The notes below the pieces were generated by a model, which saw only the letters and a program-made list of their open reading frames with translations, was not told where the DNA came from and made no database searches. Shown here piece by piece: positions 1 to 6,157 of a stretch of 7,747 nucleotides of DNA; within the stretch, counting starts at the first letter, position 1; each line of letters starts with the position of its first letter. The stretch is from assembly GCA_029240955.1 (NCBI GenBank), contig JARDZH010000068.1, positions 1 through 7,747 of the forward strand, given 5' to 3'. The translations under genes were made by a program, and so were the position numbers. This DNA is from Pseudomonas sp. Lineage in GTDB: Bacteria; Pseudomonadota; Gammaproteobacteria; Pseudomonadales; Pseudomonadaceae.

Positions 1-8
1 TGTACTGA

Positions 9-374
9 TCAGCCTAGCAGCACGATGCCCCACACCAGCGCGATCATCGTCAACGCGACCATCTGCGCGGCGCTGCCCATGTCCTTGGCATTCTTGGACA
101 GCGGATGGAGATCCAGCGAGATGCGGTCGATGGCCGCTTCTACCGCGGAGTTGAGCAATTCGACAATCAACGCCAGCATGCACACCGCGATCAGCAACGC
201 CTGTTCACCCTTGCTGACGTTGACGAAGAACGACAGCGGAATGAGCACGACATTGAGCAGCACCAACTGTCGAAAAGCGGCTTCGCCCTTGAAAGCGGCC
301 GTCAGACCATCGAGCGAGTAACCTGCGGCGTTGAAGATACGTTTGAGACCGGTCTGGCCTTTGAAGGGCGACAT
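9..374 (-). CDS. dgkA: Diacylglycerol kinase (DgkA family), inner-membrane
   Basis: This 121-residue protein matches the small trimeric prokaryotic DgkA, which phosphorylates diacylglycerol to phosphatidic acid with ATP at the inner membrane. Family motifs are all visible: EAAFRQ at residues 31-36, VELLNSAVEAAIDR at 71-84 and AKDMGSAA at 96-103. Glu72 and Glu79 correspond to the conserved acidic pair of E. coli DgkA (catalytic and metal-binding region). After an amphipathic N-terminus there are three hydrophobic stretches (about 36-52, 57-75 and 103-120), as expected for three membrane helices, and the length equals that of the E. coli enzyme. In Gram-negatives the enzyme recycles diacylglycerol released by envelope glycan modification. 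It lies 80 bp downstream of erdR on the same strand. The ATG at 374 has no clear Shine-Dalgarno. A TTGACC sequence (418-423, minus strand) could be a -35 element, but I find no good -10, so readthrough from erdR is also possible. Confidence 0.96.
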   Translation of the reverse strand: MSPFKGQTGLKRIFNAAGYSLDGLTAAFKGEAAFRQLVLLNVVLIPLSFFVNVSKGEQALLIAVCMLALIVELLNSAVEAAIDRISLDLHPLSKNAKDMGSAAQMVALTMIALVWGIVLLG

Positions 375-421
375 AGAAGGCTGCTGCGTAAAAGATGAGG
401 AAAACTACGGCACGTCAGGTC

Positions 422-440
422 AAAAAAGCGTGAACCCTTT
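422..440 (-). terminator. Weak candidate intrinsic terminator after erdR
   Basis: Just after the erdR stop, reading the minus strand, a short stem GAGCG/CGCTT (one G-T pair, loop of 13 bases) leads into a run of six T. The stem is short and the loop large, so this may only attenuate, or may be chance. A real terminator here would separate erdR from dgkA transcription. Confidence 0.25.
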
Positions 441-454
441 GCCCGCTCCGGCCC

Positions 455-1102
455 TTAGTTGGCTGATATGGATTCCAGCTGTTGCAACAGCAGCGCAGCC
501 TGGGTCCGGGTGCGCACGCCGAGCTTGCGGAAAATCGCTGTCACGTGGGCCTTGATGGTCGCTTCGGAGACACTCAACTCGTAGGCGATCTGCTTGTTGA
601 GCAAACCTTCGCAGACCATGGTCAGCACCCTGAATTGCTGCGGCGTAAGACTCGCAAGCCCTTCGCTGGCAGCCTTGGCCTCGGCAGACACGCTGACCGT
701 CTCGTTGACCTGCGGCGGCCACCAGACGTCACCGTCGAGCACGGCTCTGACCGCTTGCTGAATATCTTCCAGACCGCTGGATTTGGGGATGAAACCGCTG
801 GCCCCGAATTCCTTGGAACGGACCACGATAGCCGCCTCTTCCTGCGCCGAAATCATCACCACCGGAATCTGCGGGTACTGCCCGCGCAATAGGACCAGCC
901 CTGAAAAGCCGTAGGCGCCGGGCATGTTCAGATCCAGCAGGACCAGATCCCAGTCGGCCTTCTGCTCGAGATGAGCCTCGAGTTGGGCGATGCTCTCTGC
1001 CTCGACCAGCCGTGCATCAGGCCCGAGGCCGATGCTCAACGCCTGACGCAACGCGCTGCGAAACAGCGGGTGGTCGTCGGCGATCAGGATGTCGTAGGTC
1101 AT
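455..1102 (-). CDS. erdR: NarL/LuxR-type response regulator ErdR (CrbR-like)
   Basis: This is a 215-residue two-component response regulator. The receiver domain (about 1-120) has the acidic pocket D9/D10, phosphoacceptor Asp57 in LLDLNMPG, Ser85 in the VMISA strand and Lys107 in FIPKSS. A linker (about 125-150) leads to a LuxR-type helix-turn-helix (about 150-210) starting LTPQQFRVL, with NKQIAYELSVSEATIKAHV as the DNA-binding core. In Pseudomonas the regulator beside dgkA is ErdR, partner of the sensor MxtR/CrbS, known for controlling acetyl-CoA synthetase and ethanol/acetate use. The name rests on that neighbourhood and on sequence resemblance recalled from memory. No sensor kinase gene lies next to it, which fits the known orphan arrangement. 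The ATG at 1102 has an AGGA seven bases upstream. Its leader contains two tandem hairpins, annotated separately. Confidence 0.88.
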   Translation of the reverse strand: MTYDILIADDHPLFRSALRQALSIGLGPDARLVEAESIAQLEAHLEQKADWDLVLLDLNMPGAYGFSGLVLLRGQYPQIPVVMISAQEEAAIVVRSKEFGASGFIPKSSGLEDIQQAVRAVLDGDVWWPPQVNETVSVSAEAKAASEGLASLTPQQFRVLTMVCEGLLNKQIAYELSVSEATIKAHVTAIFRKLGVRTRTQAALLLQQLESISAN

Positions 1103-1123
1103 CTTTTGATCCTGTTCTCATAG

Positions 1124-1148
1124 TGAGGGCCGGCTGACCGGCCACTCA
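1124..1148 (-). promoter_or_regulatory. Hairpin in erdR leader (proximal)
   Basis: GGCCGG (1128-1133) and CCGGCC (1138-1143) form a perfect 6-bp stem around a four-base loop, which reads TCAG on the minus strand. Flanking TGAG (1124-1127) can pair with CTCA (1145-1148) across one bulged A. It lies 21-46 bases upstream of the erdR ATG, in the expected 5' leader. There is no T-tract after it, so a simple terminator is unlikely. It could be an operator dyad, an mRNA-stabilising stem or part of an attenuator. The function is inferred. Confidence 0.45.
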
Positions 1149-1152
1149 ACAA

Positions 1153-1168
1153 GGGCATCGGAATGCCC
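1153..1168 (-). terminator. Hairpin between tapT and erdR (distal); possible tapT terminator
   Basis: GGGCAT (1153-1158) and ATGCCC (1163-1168) form a perfect 6-bp stem with a four-base loop, which reads TCCG on the minus strand. On that strand it is followed by TTGTTGAG, an imperfect T-rich tail. It could terminate tapT transcription or be the first half of a two-hairpin erdR leader. The remaining spacer (1169-1324) has no convincing promoter or ORF that I can see. Confidence 0.35.
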
Positions 1169-1324
1169 GAAATTCACACTGCGTCGACAGGCACATCCGT
1201 GGCCGTCGGCGTTCAAGCGGCGCCAAGGATGCCGAGCAACACCATGACGGTCAAGCATCAAGCACCACGGAGTGTGACATCAGCGCAGCAATGGACTCAT
1301 CCTGTACGACACAGCGCGCTCAGG

Positions 1325-2035
1325 TTACAGATAAGCCTTCAGATGAGTGTGCGCTGCATCATCCGGGTCTACCGGATTCTGGTACTTGGCACCCAGATAA
1401 TGCGCGCTGAACACATCCAGGTAAGCGTCGAGCACACCACTGGCAGCCCGATCCTCTGCCAGCTCCAGACACAAGGCGGCGACTTCAGCGGTGCAGAAAT
1501 GATCATCCCGTTTCGAGCGACGCAGGCGATAACGCGAGATCTGCTCTGGGGCCAGACTCAGGACCGGAAAGCGTTCCAGATACGGGCTCTTGCGGAACAT
1601 CTTGCGCGCCTCGGTCCACGTCGCGTCGAGCAGGATGAACAGCGGCCGTTTGCCCTGTACCGGCGCGACTTTGCTCACCACCCGCTCCGGCGCCACGAAC
1701 TCGCCCGGAAAAACGATGTACGGCTGCCACTGCGGGTCGTCCAGCAAGCTCAGCAGTCGTTCGTCAACATCGATGCGTGACCAGCCAAAAGCGTGCGTGT
1801 CCTCGATCACATCGGCAATCAGCCAGCCGGTGTTGGTTGGTTTCAACGGTTCAGTGTCATACATCAGCAGGCACATGCCGGACGTCGCCGCCACGGTCGG
1901 ACGCCACTCACACAGACAATAGCTGAATATCACCCGGCATCCCGGGCAGCGGGGTGCGCGGGAGCCGCGAGCGATGAAGGGTTTGACACTGCGCGCCAGA
2001 CGCTCGTCGCGTAGACGGGAAACGGCATGGCTCAT
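1325..2035 (-). CDS. tapT: DTW-domain tRNA-uridine aminocarboxypropyltransferase (TapT-like)
   Basis: This 236-residue DTW-domain protein would transfer the 3-amino-3-carboxypropyl group of S-adenosylmethionine to a tRNA uridine (acp3U at position 47 in the E. coli enzyme TapT/YfiP). Visible family features are a Cys cluster at 30, 33, 40 and 42 (CPGC ... YCLC, probably zinc-binding), EPLKPTNTG at 62-70, the signature LDATWTEARKM at 136-146 (the DxTW motif) and FCTAEVAALCLELAED at 180-195. Length is close to E. coli TapT. The frame stays open to 2221, but I chose the ATG at 2035 because homology starts just after it and the 62 upstream codons look like spacer. No clear Shine-Dalgarno precedes this ATG, so the exact start is less sure than the identity. 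It is transcribed divergently from the PA3611-like gene. Confidence 0.88.
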   Translation of the reverse strand: MSHAVSRLRDERLARSVKPFIARGSRAPRCPGCRVIFSYCLCEWRPTVAATSGMCLLMYDTEPLKPTNTGWLIADVIEDTHAFGWSRIDVDERLLSLLDDPQWQPYIVFPGEFVAPERVVSKVAPVQGKRPLFILLDATWTEARKMFRKSPYLERFPVLSLAPEQISRYRLRRSKRDDHFCTAEVAALCLELAEDRAASGVLDAYLDVFSAHYLGAKYQNPVDPDDAAHTHLKAYL

Positions 2036-2100
2036 TGCAGTACCGGCCAACTGAAGGAATGCATCGACACCACGAAAACTCGGCGAAAAAAAGTGCGCGC

Positions 2101-2109
2101 AGTTTATCA
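2101..2109 (-). promoter_or_regulatory. Candidate extended -10 promoter for tapT
   Basis: Reading the minus strand, TG-A-TAAACT matches an extended -10 (TGnTATAAT-like). It lies about 66 bases upstream of the tapT ATG and has no recognisable -35. This is a sequence match only, and chance occurrence in a 215-bp spacer is quite possible. Confidence 0.25.
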
Positions 2110-2151
2110 GACCCCTGGCGCTTCGACCTGCTTTCGCCGTGACTCCTGCCT

Positions 2152-2157
2152 TATACT
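2152..2157 (+). promoter_or_regulatory. Candidate -10 box for the PA3611-like gene
   Basis: TATACT is the best -10-like hexamer in the divergent spacer and lies about 94 bases before the downstream ATG. No good -35 stands 16-18 bases before it. If used, transcription would start near 2164, at the base of the hairpin at 2167-2190. Confidence 0.3.
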
Positions 2158-2166
2158 GGCATGCCA

Positions 2167-2190
2167 TCACGGCCGCACCGTCAGCCGTGA
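2167..2190 (+). promoter_or_regulatory. Inverted repeat in the leader of the PA3611-like gene
   Basis: TCACGGC (2167-2173) and GCCGTGA (2184-2190) form a perfect 7-bp inverted repeat around a 10-base loop. It lies just downstream of the TATACT box and 60 bases before the start codon. It could be a regulator-binding dyad in the divergent tapT/PA3611-like control region, or a 5' mRNA stem-loop. I recognise no specific regulator motif. Confidence 0.35.
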
Positions 2191-2250
2191 CCCGGAACGC
2201 ATGTTCGAGTTGCTGGTCCAAACGCCCAGCTACTAAATCAGGAGAGTTTG

Positions 2251-2667
2251 ATGCTGCGCCTTATCGTCCCCACCCTTACACTTTTGCTCGTTGCTCCGCT
2301 GAGCGCCCAGGCGGCATCGAAGCAGGAGTTCGAGCTCAGCAAAATGCTGGAAAAAGTCGCGAAGGAAAGCAGCGTCGGCACGCCTAGAGCCATCAACGAA
2401 GACATTCTGGACCAGGGTTTCACGGTCAATGGCAATGAGCTGATCAACCACTTGAGTGTACGTGAGGGCCAGGCTCAGCAGATGCGCGCCAACCCCGACG
2501 TGATGCGCAGCCAACTGGGCAACAGCGTCTGCCGCAACAACGGCTTCCGCCAACTGATGACCAAAGGCGCGGTCCTCAAGTATCAGTTCACCGAATACAA
2601 GACCAATCGCCCGGTTGCCACCCAGACGTTCCAGGCTTCGGACTGCACCGCTCGGCCGAAAAAGTAA
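2251..2667 (+). CDS. Small secreted/periplasmic PA3611-family protein
   Basis: This 138-residue exported protein resembles the PA3611 family of Pseudomonas, labelled quorum-sensing-regulated virulence factor. The identification is from remembered sequence and neighbourhood; the biochemical activity is unknown to me. Residues 1-21 form a clear Sec signal peptide: Met-Leu-Arg, a hydrophobic core to about residue 17, and an AQA|A cleavage site after Ala21. The mature part begins with a charged helical stretch (24-40) and contains two cysteines, Cys94 (NSVCRNNGF) and Cys132 (ASDCTARP). Two cysteines in an exported protein suggest one disulfide. I chose the ATG at 2251, with AGGAG six bases upstream, over an in-frame TTG at 2248 that would sit too close to that site. 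It is followed by a strong hairpin and then the LOG gene on the same strand. Confidence 0.82.
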   Translation: MLRLIVPTLTLLLVAPLSAQAASKQEFELSKMLEKVAKESSVGTPRAINEDILDQGFTVNGNELINHLSVREGQAQQMRANPDVMRSQLGNSVCRNNGFRQLMTKGAVLKYQFTEYKTNRPVATQTFQASDCTARPKK

Positions 2668-2682
2668 TCTGCTGCACCATCC

Positions 2683-2705
2683 GCGCGCTTGCCCTGCAGG
2701 CGCGC
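2683..2705 (+). terminator. Strong GC-rich hairpin after the PA3611-like gene
   Basis: A 10-bp stem with one G-T pair and a three-base loop begins 16 bases after the stop codon. Its outer part is GCGCGC (2683-2688) with GCGCGC (2700-2705), and the inner part pairs TTGC with GCAG around CCT. The tail that follows is pyrimidine-rich but not a T run. It may be a poor intrinsic terminator or a 3' mRNA-stabilising stem. The following 110 bases up to the LOG gene contain no promoter I can defend. Confidence 0.4.
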
Positions 2706-2817
2706 TGTCCCGCCCTCTCCTTTCCACTCCTTCATCCGGCGCCGCCTCGGGTAGCCTTTTCAGGCAAACCAGACCATCATCGTGGGTATCGTGGTTCTGC
2801 AGGAGGAGAAATCTCGA

Positions 2818-3942
2818 ATGCCTTATCTACCGAATGATGTCCTGTCTCGACACTTCCAGAGCAATGGCCTGGACCTCACCAGCAAGATCGAAGATCACAT
2901 CAACCTCGTAGCGCCCGGCAGCCCGAATCTGCCGTTGTACCGCGACATGATCCTGACCGTGTTACGAATGGCTCAGGATGACCGAAACCGCTGGAACGCC
3001 AAAATCACTCTGCAAACGCTGCGCGAACTCGACGGCGCATTTCGCGTTCTGGAGCGCTTCAAGGGCCGGCGCAAGGTGACGGTCTTCGGCTCCGCCCGTA
3101 CGCCGGTGGAGCATCCGGTTTACGCATTGGCCAAAGATCTGGGCAGCCGGATCGCGGCGTCCGACATGATGGTCATCACAGGCGCAGGTGGCGGCATCAT
3201 GGCCGCCGCTCATGAAGGTGCCGGTCGCGATCACAGCCTTGGTTTCAACATCACCTTACCGTTCGAACAGCACGCCAACCCGACTGTGGAAGGCACCGAA
3301 CATCTGCTGCCTTTCCACTTTTTCTTCACCCGCAAGCTGTTCTTTGTCAAAGAAGCCGACGCGCTGGTCCTCTGCCCTGGTGGCTTCGGGACGCTCGACG
3401 AAGCTCTGGAAGTGCTGACGCTGGTGCAGACAGGCAAAAGCCCGCTGGTGCCTATCGTGCTGCTGGACCATCCGGGCGCGAATTTCTGGCAAAGCGCCCT
3501 GGATTTCATCAAGCACCAACTGGAAGACAATCACTACATTCTGCCGGCTGACATGAAGCTGATGCGTCTGGTCTACAGCGCCGAAGAAGCCGTGCAGGAG
3601 ATCAACCAGTTCTACAGCAATTACCACTCCAGTCGCTGGCTGAAGAATCAGTTTGTGATTCGCATGCACCATCCGCTTAGCGAGCAGGCGCTGGCGCATA
3701 TTCAGGAAGCCTTTGCCGACCTGTGCCTGAGCGAGAACTTCCATCAGCATCGGTATCAGGGAGAAGAACACGATGACGCTCAGTTCAGTCATCTGACTCG
3801 ACTGGCGTTTACGTTCACCGGACGCAATCAGGGCCGACTGCGCGAGCTGGTGGACTTCATCAATCTGGCGGAAAACCGGGCTACCGCTGGCGAGCACCAG
3901 AGCCATGAGCCCGCTTCATATCAGGTCAGCCAAACGAGCTAG
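2818..3942 (+). CDS. LOG/TIGR00730-family nucleotide 5'-monophosphate phosphoribohydrolase, long form
   Basis: This 374-residue protein carries a central Rossmann-like LOG domain (about 85-260). It shows VFGSART at 89-95, [15 protein letters not shown] at 121-135, FFFTRK at 168-173 and the signature PGGFGTLDE at 187-195. The Arg-Lys and the PGGxGTxxE glutamate are the usual catalytic and ribose-phosphate-binding residues. Family members cleave the base from nucleoside 5'-monophosphates, either cytokinin ribotides (LOG) or purine/pyrimidine NMPs (PpnN). Plain LOG proteins are about 190 residues. This one adds about 85 N-terminal and 110 C-terminal residues, which favours a PpnN-like housekeeping role over cytokinin synthesis; that is inference. 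The start is the ATG at 2818, with AGGAGGAG (2801-2808) nine bases upstream. The frame is open to a GTG at 2782, but that start would place the ribosome site inside the gene. Its TAG overlaps the recX stop. Confidence 0.85.
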   Translation: MPYLPNDVLSRHFQSNGLDLTSKIEDHINLVAPGSPNLPLYRDMILTVLRMAQDDRNRWNAKITLQTLRELDGAFRVLERFKGRRKVTVFGSARTPVEHPVYALAKDLGSRIAASDMMVITGAGGGIMAAAHEGAGRDHSLGFNITLPFEQHANPTVEGTEHLLPFHFFFTRKLFFVKEADALVLCPGGFGTLDEALEVLTLVQTGKSPLVPIVLLDHPGANFWQSALDFIKHQLEDNHYILPADMKLMRLVYSAEEAVQEINQFYSNYHSSRWLKNQFVIRMHHPLSEQALAHIQEAFADLCLSENFHQHRYQGEEHDDAQFSHLTRLAFTFTGRNQGRLRELVDFINLAENRATAGEHQSHEPASYQVSQTS

Positions 3943-4406
3943 TCGTCCAGCCCGCGACCGCTTAACAGACGCCCGATAAGGTCCAGCGGATAACCGCGAT
4001 AACTGAGGAAACGCCCCTGCTGTGCGCGCTCACGTGCGTCGGCAGGGAACTGCCCCGCAAATTTGCGATGCCACGTTTGGTGGAGTTTCTCGTTCCAGTC
4101 CACTCCGCATTCCCGGAGCGCCTGTTCGATGTCGGTTTTCTGCAAGCCGCGCTGACCCAGTTCCTCGCGAATGCGTAGCGGGCCATAACCCGAGCGCGCG
4201 CGAGAAGCGACAAAGCTTTCAAGGTAGCGGGATTCGGAGAGAAGCCCTTCCTCGACCAGACGGTCAAGAGCGGGTTCGATAAGTTCGGGGGTTGCGCCTC
4301 GCTGACGCAGTTTACGCGTCAGCTCGACACGACCGTGCTCGCGTCGCGCGAGCAGGTCCATTGCAGTCCGCCGTACAGCAACGGCGGTATCGAGCACCAC
4401 AGCCAT
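3939..4406 (-). CDS. recX: Regulatory protein RecX, RecA modulator
   Basis: This 155-residue small helical protein belongs to the RecX family, which binds RecA filaments and limits their extension and activity. It has the usual repeated three-helix pattern: [19 protein letters not shown] (about 15-33), a module ending [15 protein letters not shown] (about 55-69), [16 protein letters not shown] (about 73-88) and a basic C-terminal repeat with RFLSYRGYP. Its length is normal. The start codon shares its A with the recA stop (TGATG) and no Shine-Dalgarno precedes it. Translation therefore probably depends on ribosomes finishing recA, and expression should follow the SOS-controlled recA promoter. 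At its 3' end the TAG overlaps the LOG-gene TAG on the opposite strand. Confidence 0.95.
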   Translation of the reverse strand: MAVVLDTAVAVRRTAMDLLARREHGRVELTRKLRQRGATPELIEPALDRLVEEGLLSESRYLESFVASRARSGYGPLRIREELGQRGLQKTDIEQALRECGVDWNEKLHQTWHRKFAGQFPADARERAQQGRFLSYRGYPLDLIGRLLSGRGLDD

Positions 4407-5470
4407 CAGAGATCGATGTCAGCTTCGGCCATATCGTTGGAGCCAGCAGGCTCGCGGGTGGCCTCAGCCTTGGTATCGACGCCCGGGGTCAGCAGCTTGT
4501 CGCGAATCTGCTTCTCGATCGTCGCGCCGATTTCCGGGTTGTCCGCCAGGAACTTGGCCGAGTTGGCTTTACCCTGACCGATCTTGCTGCCCTGGTAGCT
4601 GTACCATGCACCGGATTTCTCGACGAAGCCGTGCAGCACAGCCAGGTCGATGATTTCGCCGTTCAGGTAGATACCCTTGCCGTACAGAATCTGGAATTCA
4701 GCCTGACGGAATGGCGGTGCTACCTTGTTCTTGACGATCTTGACGCGGGTTTCACTGCCCACAACCTCGTCGCCTTCCTTCACAGCGCCGGTACGACGAA
4801 TGTCCAGACGGACCGAAGCGTAGAACTTCAGCGCGTTACCACCGGTGGTGGTTTCCGGGCTGCCGAACATGACGCCGATCTTCATACGGATCTGGTTGAT
4901 GAAGATGACCAGGCAGTTGGCGTTCTTGATGTTACCGGTGATCTTGCGCAGCGCCTGAGACATCAGACGGGCTTGCAGACCCACGTGCATGTCACCCATC
5001 TCGCCTTCGATTTCGGCTTTCGGTACCAGTGCCGCCACGGAGTCGACAACGATCACGTCGATGGCGTTGGAACGCACCAGCATGTCGGTGATTTCCAGCG
5101 CCTGCTCACCGGTATCCGGCTGCGATACGAGCAGATCGTCTACATTGACGCCCAGTTTTCCGGCATACTCCGGATCCAGCGCGTGTTCCGCATCGACGAA
5201 AGCGCAGGTCGCACCGGCCTTCTGAGCCTGAGCGATGACCGACAGGGTCAGCGTGGTCTTACCCGAAGATTCCGGGCCGTAGATTTCCACGATCCGGCCC
5301 TTTGGCAGTCCGCCAATGCCGAGTGCGATGTCCAGACCCAGCGAACCGGTCGAGATGGAAGGAATTGCCTGGCGGTCATGGTCGCCCATGCGCATTACGG
5401 CACCCTTACCGAACTGACGCTCGATCTGACCCAAGGCCGCAGCCAAGGCTTTCTTCTTGTTGTCGTCCAT
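4406..5470 (-). CDS. recA: Recombinase RecA
   Basis: This 354-residue protein is RecA, the ATP-dependent strand-exchange protein and LexA co-protease of homologous recombination and the SOS response. Visible landmarks are Walker [10 protein letters not shown] at 65-73, Walker B in [10 protein letters not shown] at about 139-148, DNA-binding loop L1 at [12 protein letters not shown] (153-164), loop L2 around [15 protein letters not shown] (202-216) and an acidic C-terminal tail ending DMAEADIDL. No key residue is missing and the length matches the family. The ATG at 5470 has GAGGA (5476-5480) five bases upstream. A consensus LexA box lies 50 bp upstream. It overlaps recX by one base at its 3' end. 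Minus-strand order is small ORF, pncC, recA, recX. Confidence 0.99.
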   Translation of the reverse strand: MDDNKKKALAAALGQIERQFGKGAVMRMGDHDRQAIPSISTGSLGLDIALGIGGLPKGRIVEIYGPESSGKTTLTLSVIAQAQKAGATCAFVDAEHALDPEYAGKLGVNVDDLLVSQPDTGEQALEITDMLVRSNAIDVIVVDSVAALVPKAEIEGEMGDMHVGLQARLMSQALRKITGNIKNANCLVIFINQIRMKIGVMFGSPETTTGGNALKFYASVRLDIRRTGAVKEGDEVVGSETRVKIVKNKVAPPFRQAEFQILYGKGIYLNGEIIDLAVLHGFVEKSGAWYSYQGSKIGQGKANSAKFLADNPEIGATIEKQIRDKLLTPGVDTKAEATREPAGSNDMAEADIDL

Positions 5471-5520
5471 TTAAGTCCTCACGTAATCAAATTCAATGTA
5501 GGGCCGAATGGCCGCAATAC

Positions 5521-5536
5521 CTGTATATGTAGACAG
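5521..5536 (-). promoter_or_regulatory. LexA (SOS) box of recA
   Basis: CTGTATATGTAGACAG fits the LexA operator CTGT-N8-ACAG exactly at both half-sites. It stands 50 bp upstream of the recA ATG, between pncC and recA. LexA bound here would repress recA and the overlapping recX until DNA damage. On the minus strand TATACA (5522-5527), inside the box, can serve as the -10 hexamer, so LexA would block the promoter directly. No strong -35 stands at the right distance (CTGTGG is the nearest). Confidence 0.93.
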
Positions 5537-5563
5537 TATTATTCCACAGGGAGAGGCGCGCGC

Positions 5564-6064
5564 CTACCCCTGTTTTGGCATTTCTCCCGACACAAGCCGC
5601 ACCAGCCCGTCTAGCGCGGCCTCGACCGTTTGTCGGCGCACTTGATCGCGATCGCCGTCGAACTGGCGACGCTCTGCGATCAGTCTTTTGCCCGCACCCC
5701 AGCAGATCCAGACGGTACCGACCGGCTTTTCCGGCGAACCACCGCCCGGGCCTGCGACGCCGCTGACGGCGACGGCATATTCTGCCCCGCTGTTACGCTG
5801 TGCGCCCTGCACCATGGCCTTTACGACCTCTTCGCTGACAGCGCCCACCGAGTCGAATAACGTCGACGGGACGTCGAGCTGCCGGGTCTTCTGTGCGTTG
5901 GAATAGGTGACATAACCCGCCTCGAACCAGGCCGAACTGCCGCCGATCCGAGTAATCGCCTCGGCGATGCCGCCGCCGGTGCAGGATTCAGCCGTTGTGA
6001 CCTGAGCGTTCGACGCTTGCAAAAGCTTGCCGAGCAATGCGGCCAGCCGAGTAATCTGTTCCAC
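5564..6064 (-). CDS. pncC: Nicotinamide-nucleotide amidase PncC (CinA C-terminal family)
   Basis: This 166-residue stand-alone CinA C-terminal domain is PncC, which deamidates NMN to nicotinic acid mononucleotide in the NAD salvage cycle. Motifs are TAESCTGGG at 24-32 (with the conserved active-site serine region), [14 protein letters not shown] at 43-56 followed by Lys59, GAVSEEVV at 74-81, SGVAGPGGG at 101-109 and EKPVGTVW at 112-119. The frame is open to a TTG at 6118, but that codon has no ribosome site. A GTG at 6064 has AGGA seven bases upstream and gives a length nearly equal to E. coli PncC, so GTG is chosen. It lies 93 bp upstream of recA in the same direction. NMN is a product of NAD-dependent DNA ligase, which fits a repair-gene neighbourhood. 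Its stop codon overlaps a 12-bp palindrome at 5554-5565. Confidence 0.93.
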   Translation of the reverse strand: MEQITRLAALLGKLLQASNAQVTTAESCTGGGIAEAITRIGGSSAWFEAGYVTYSNAQKTRQLDVPSTLFDSVGAVSEEVVKAMVQGAQRNSGAEYAVAVSGVAGPGGGSPEKPVGTVWICWGAGKRLIAERRQFDGDRDQVRRQTVEAALDGLVRLVSGEMPKQG

Positions 6065-6121
6065 GATCCGATCCTGTTCAGGGTTCGAGCCGGATGGCGT
6101 GTGAAAGGTCCGGCTCAACGA

Positions 6122-6145
6122 TGGGCGGTCGCTGACGACCGTCCG
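6122..6145 (-). terminator. Perfect hairpin between the small ORF and pncC
   Basis: GGGCGGTCG (6123-6131) pairs with CGACCGTCC (6136-6144) over nine positions with one G-T pair, around a four-base loop that reads TCAG on the minus strand. A terminal T-G pair extends it. It begins 13 bases after the small ORF stop, a typical terminator position, but no T run follows. It could be a weak terminator or a processing/stability stem between the two genes. Confidence 0.4.
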
Positions 6146-6157
6146 GTTTGGAGTCTG

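Noticed and set aside
1191..1212. Possible sigma-54 site (GG-N10-GC) upstream of erdR on the minus strand
   Set aside because: Only the invariant GG and GC dinucleotides match. The flanking consensus bases mostly do not, and such a minimal match is frequent by chance in GC-rich DNA.
1163..1780. 205-codon plus-strand frame across the erdR-tapT spacer and tapT
   Set aside because: Most of it is antisense to the tapT catalytic region. The start has no ribosome site and the translation shows no domain.
2036..2221. 62-codon N-terminal extension of the tapT frame
   Set aside because: The family homology begins after the ATG at 2035. The extension covers the divergent control region including the candidate promoters, and a longer protein would exceed normal family length.
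2782..2817. GTG start 12 codons upstream of the LOG gene
   Set aside because: The strong AGGAGGAG lies inside this extension and is correctly placed for the ATG at 2818. No ribosome site precedes the GTG.
5554..5565. 12-bp palindrome AGGCGCGCGCCT at the end of pncC
   Set aside because: It is a GC-alternating palindrome without a proper loop or T-tract and overlaps the pncC stop. It is more likely composition than a terminator or operator.
4292..5614. 440-codon plus-strand open frame antisense to recA
   Set aside because: It lies opposite the certain recA gene in a GC-rich genome where antisense frames stay open by codon bias. It has no ribosome site of note and a low-complexity, His/Asp/Gln-rich translation with no family resemblance.
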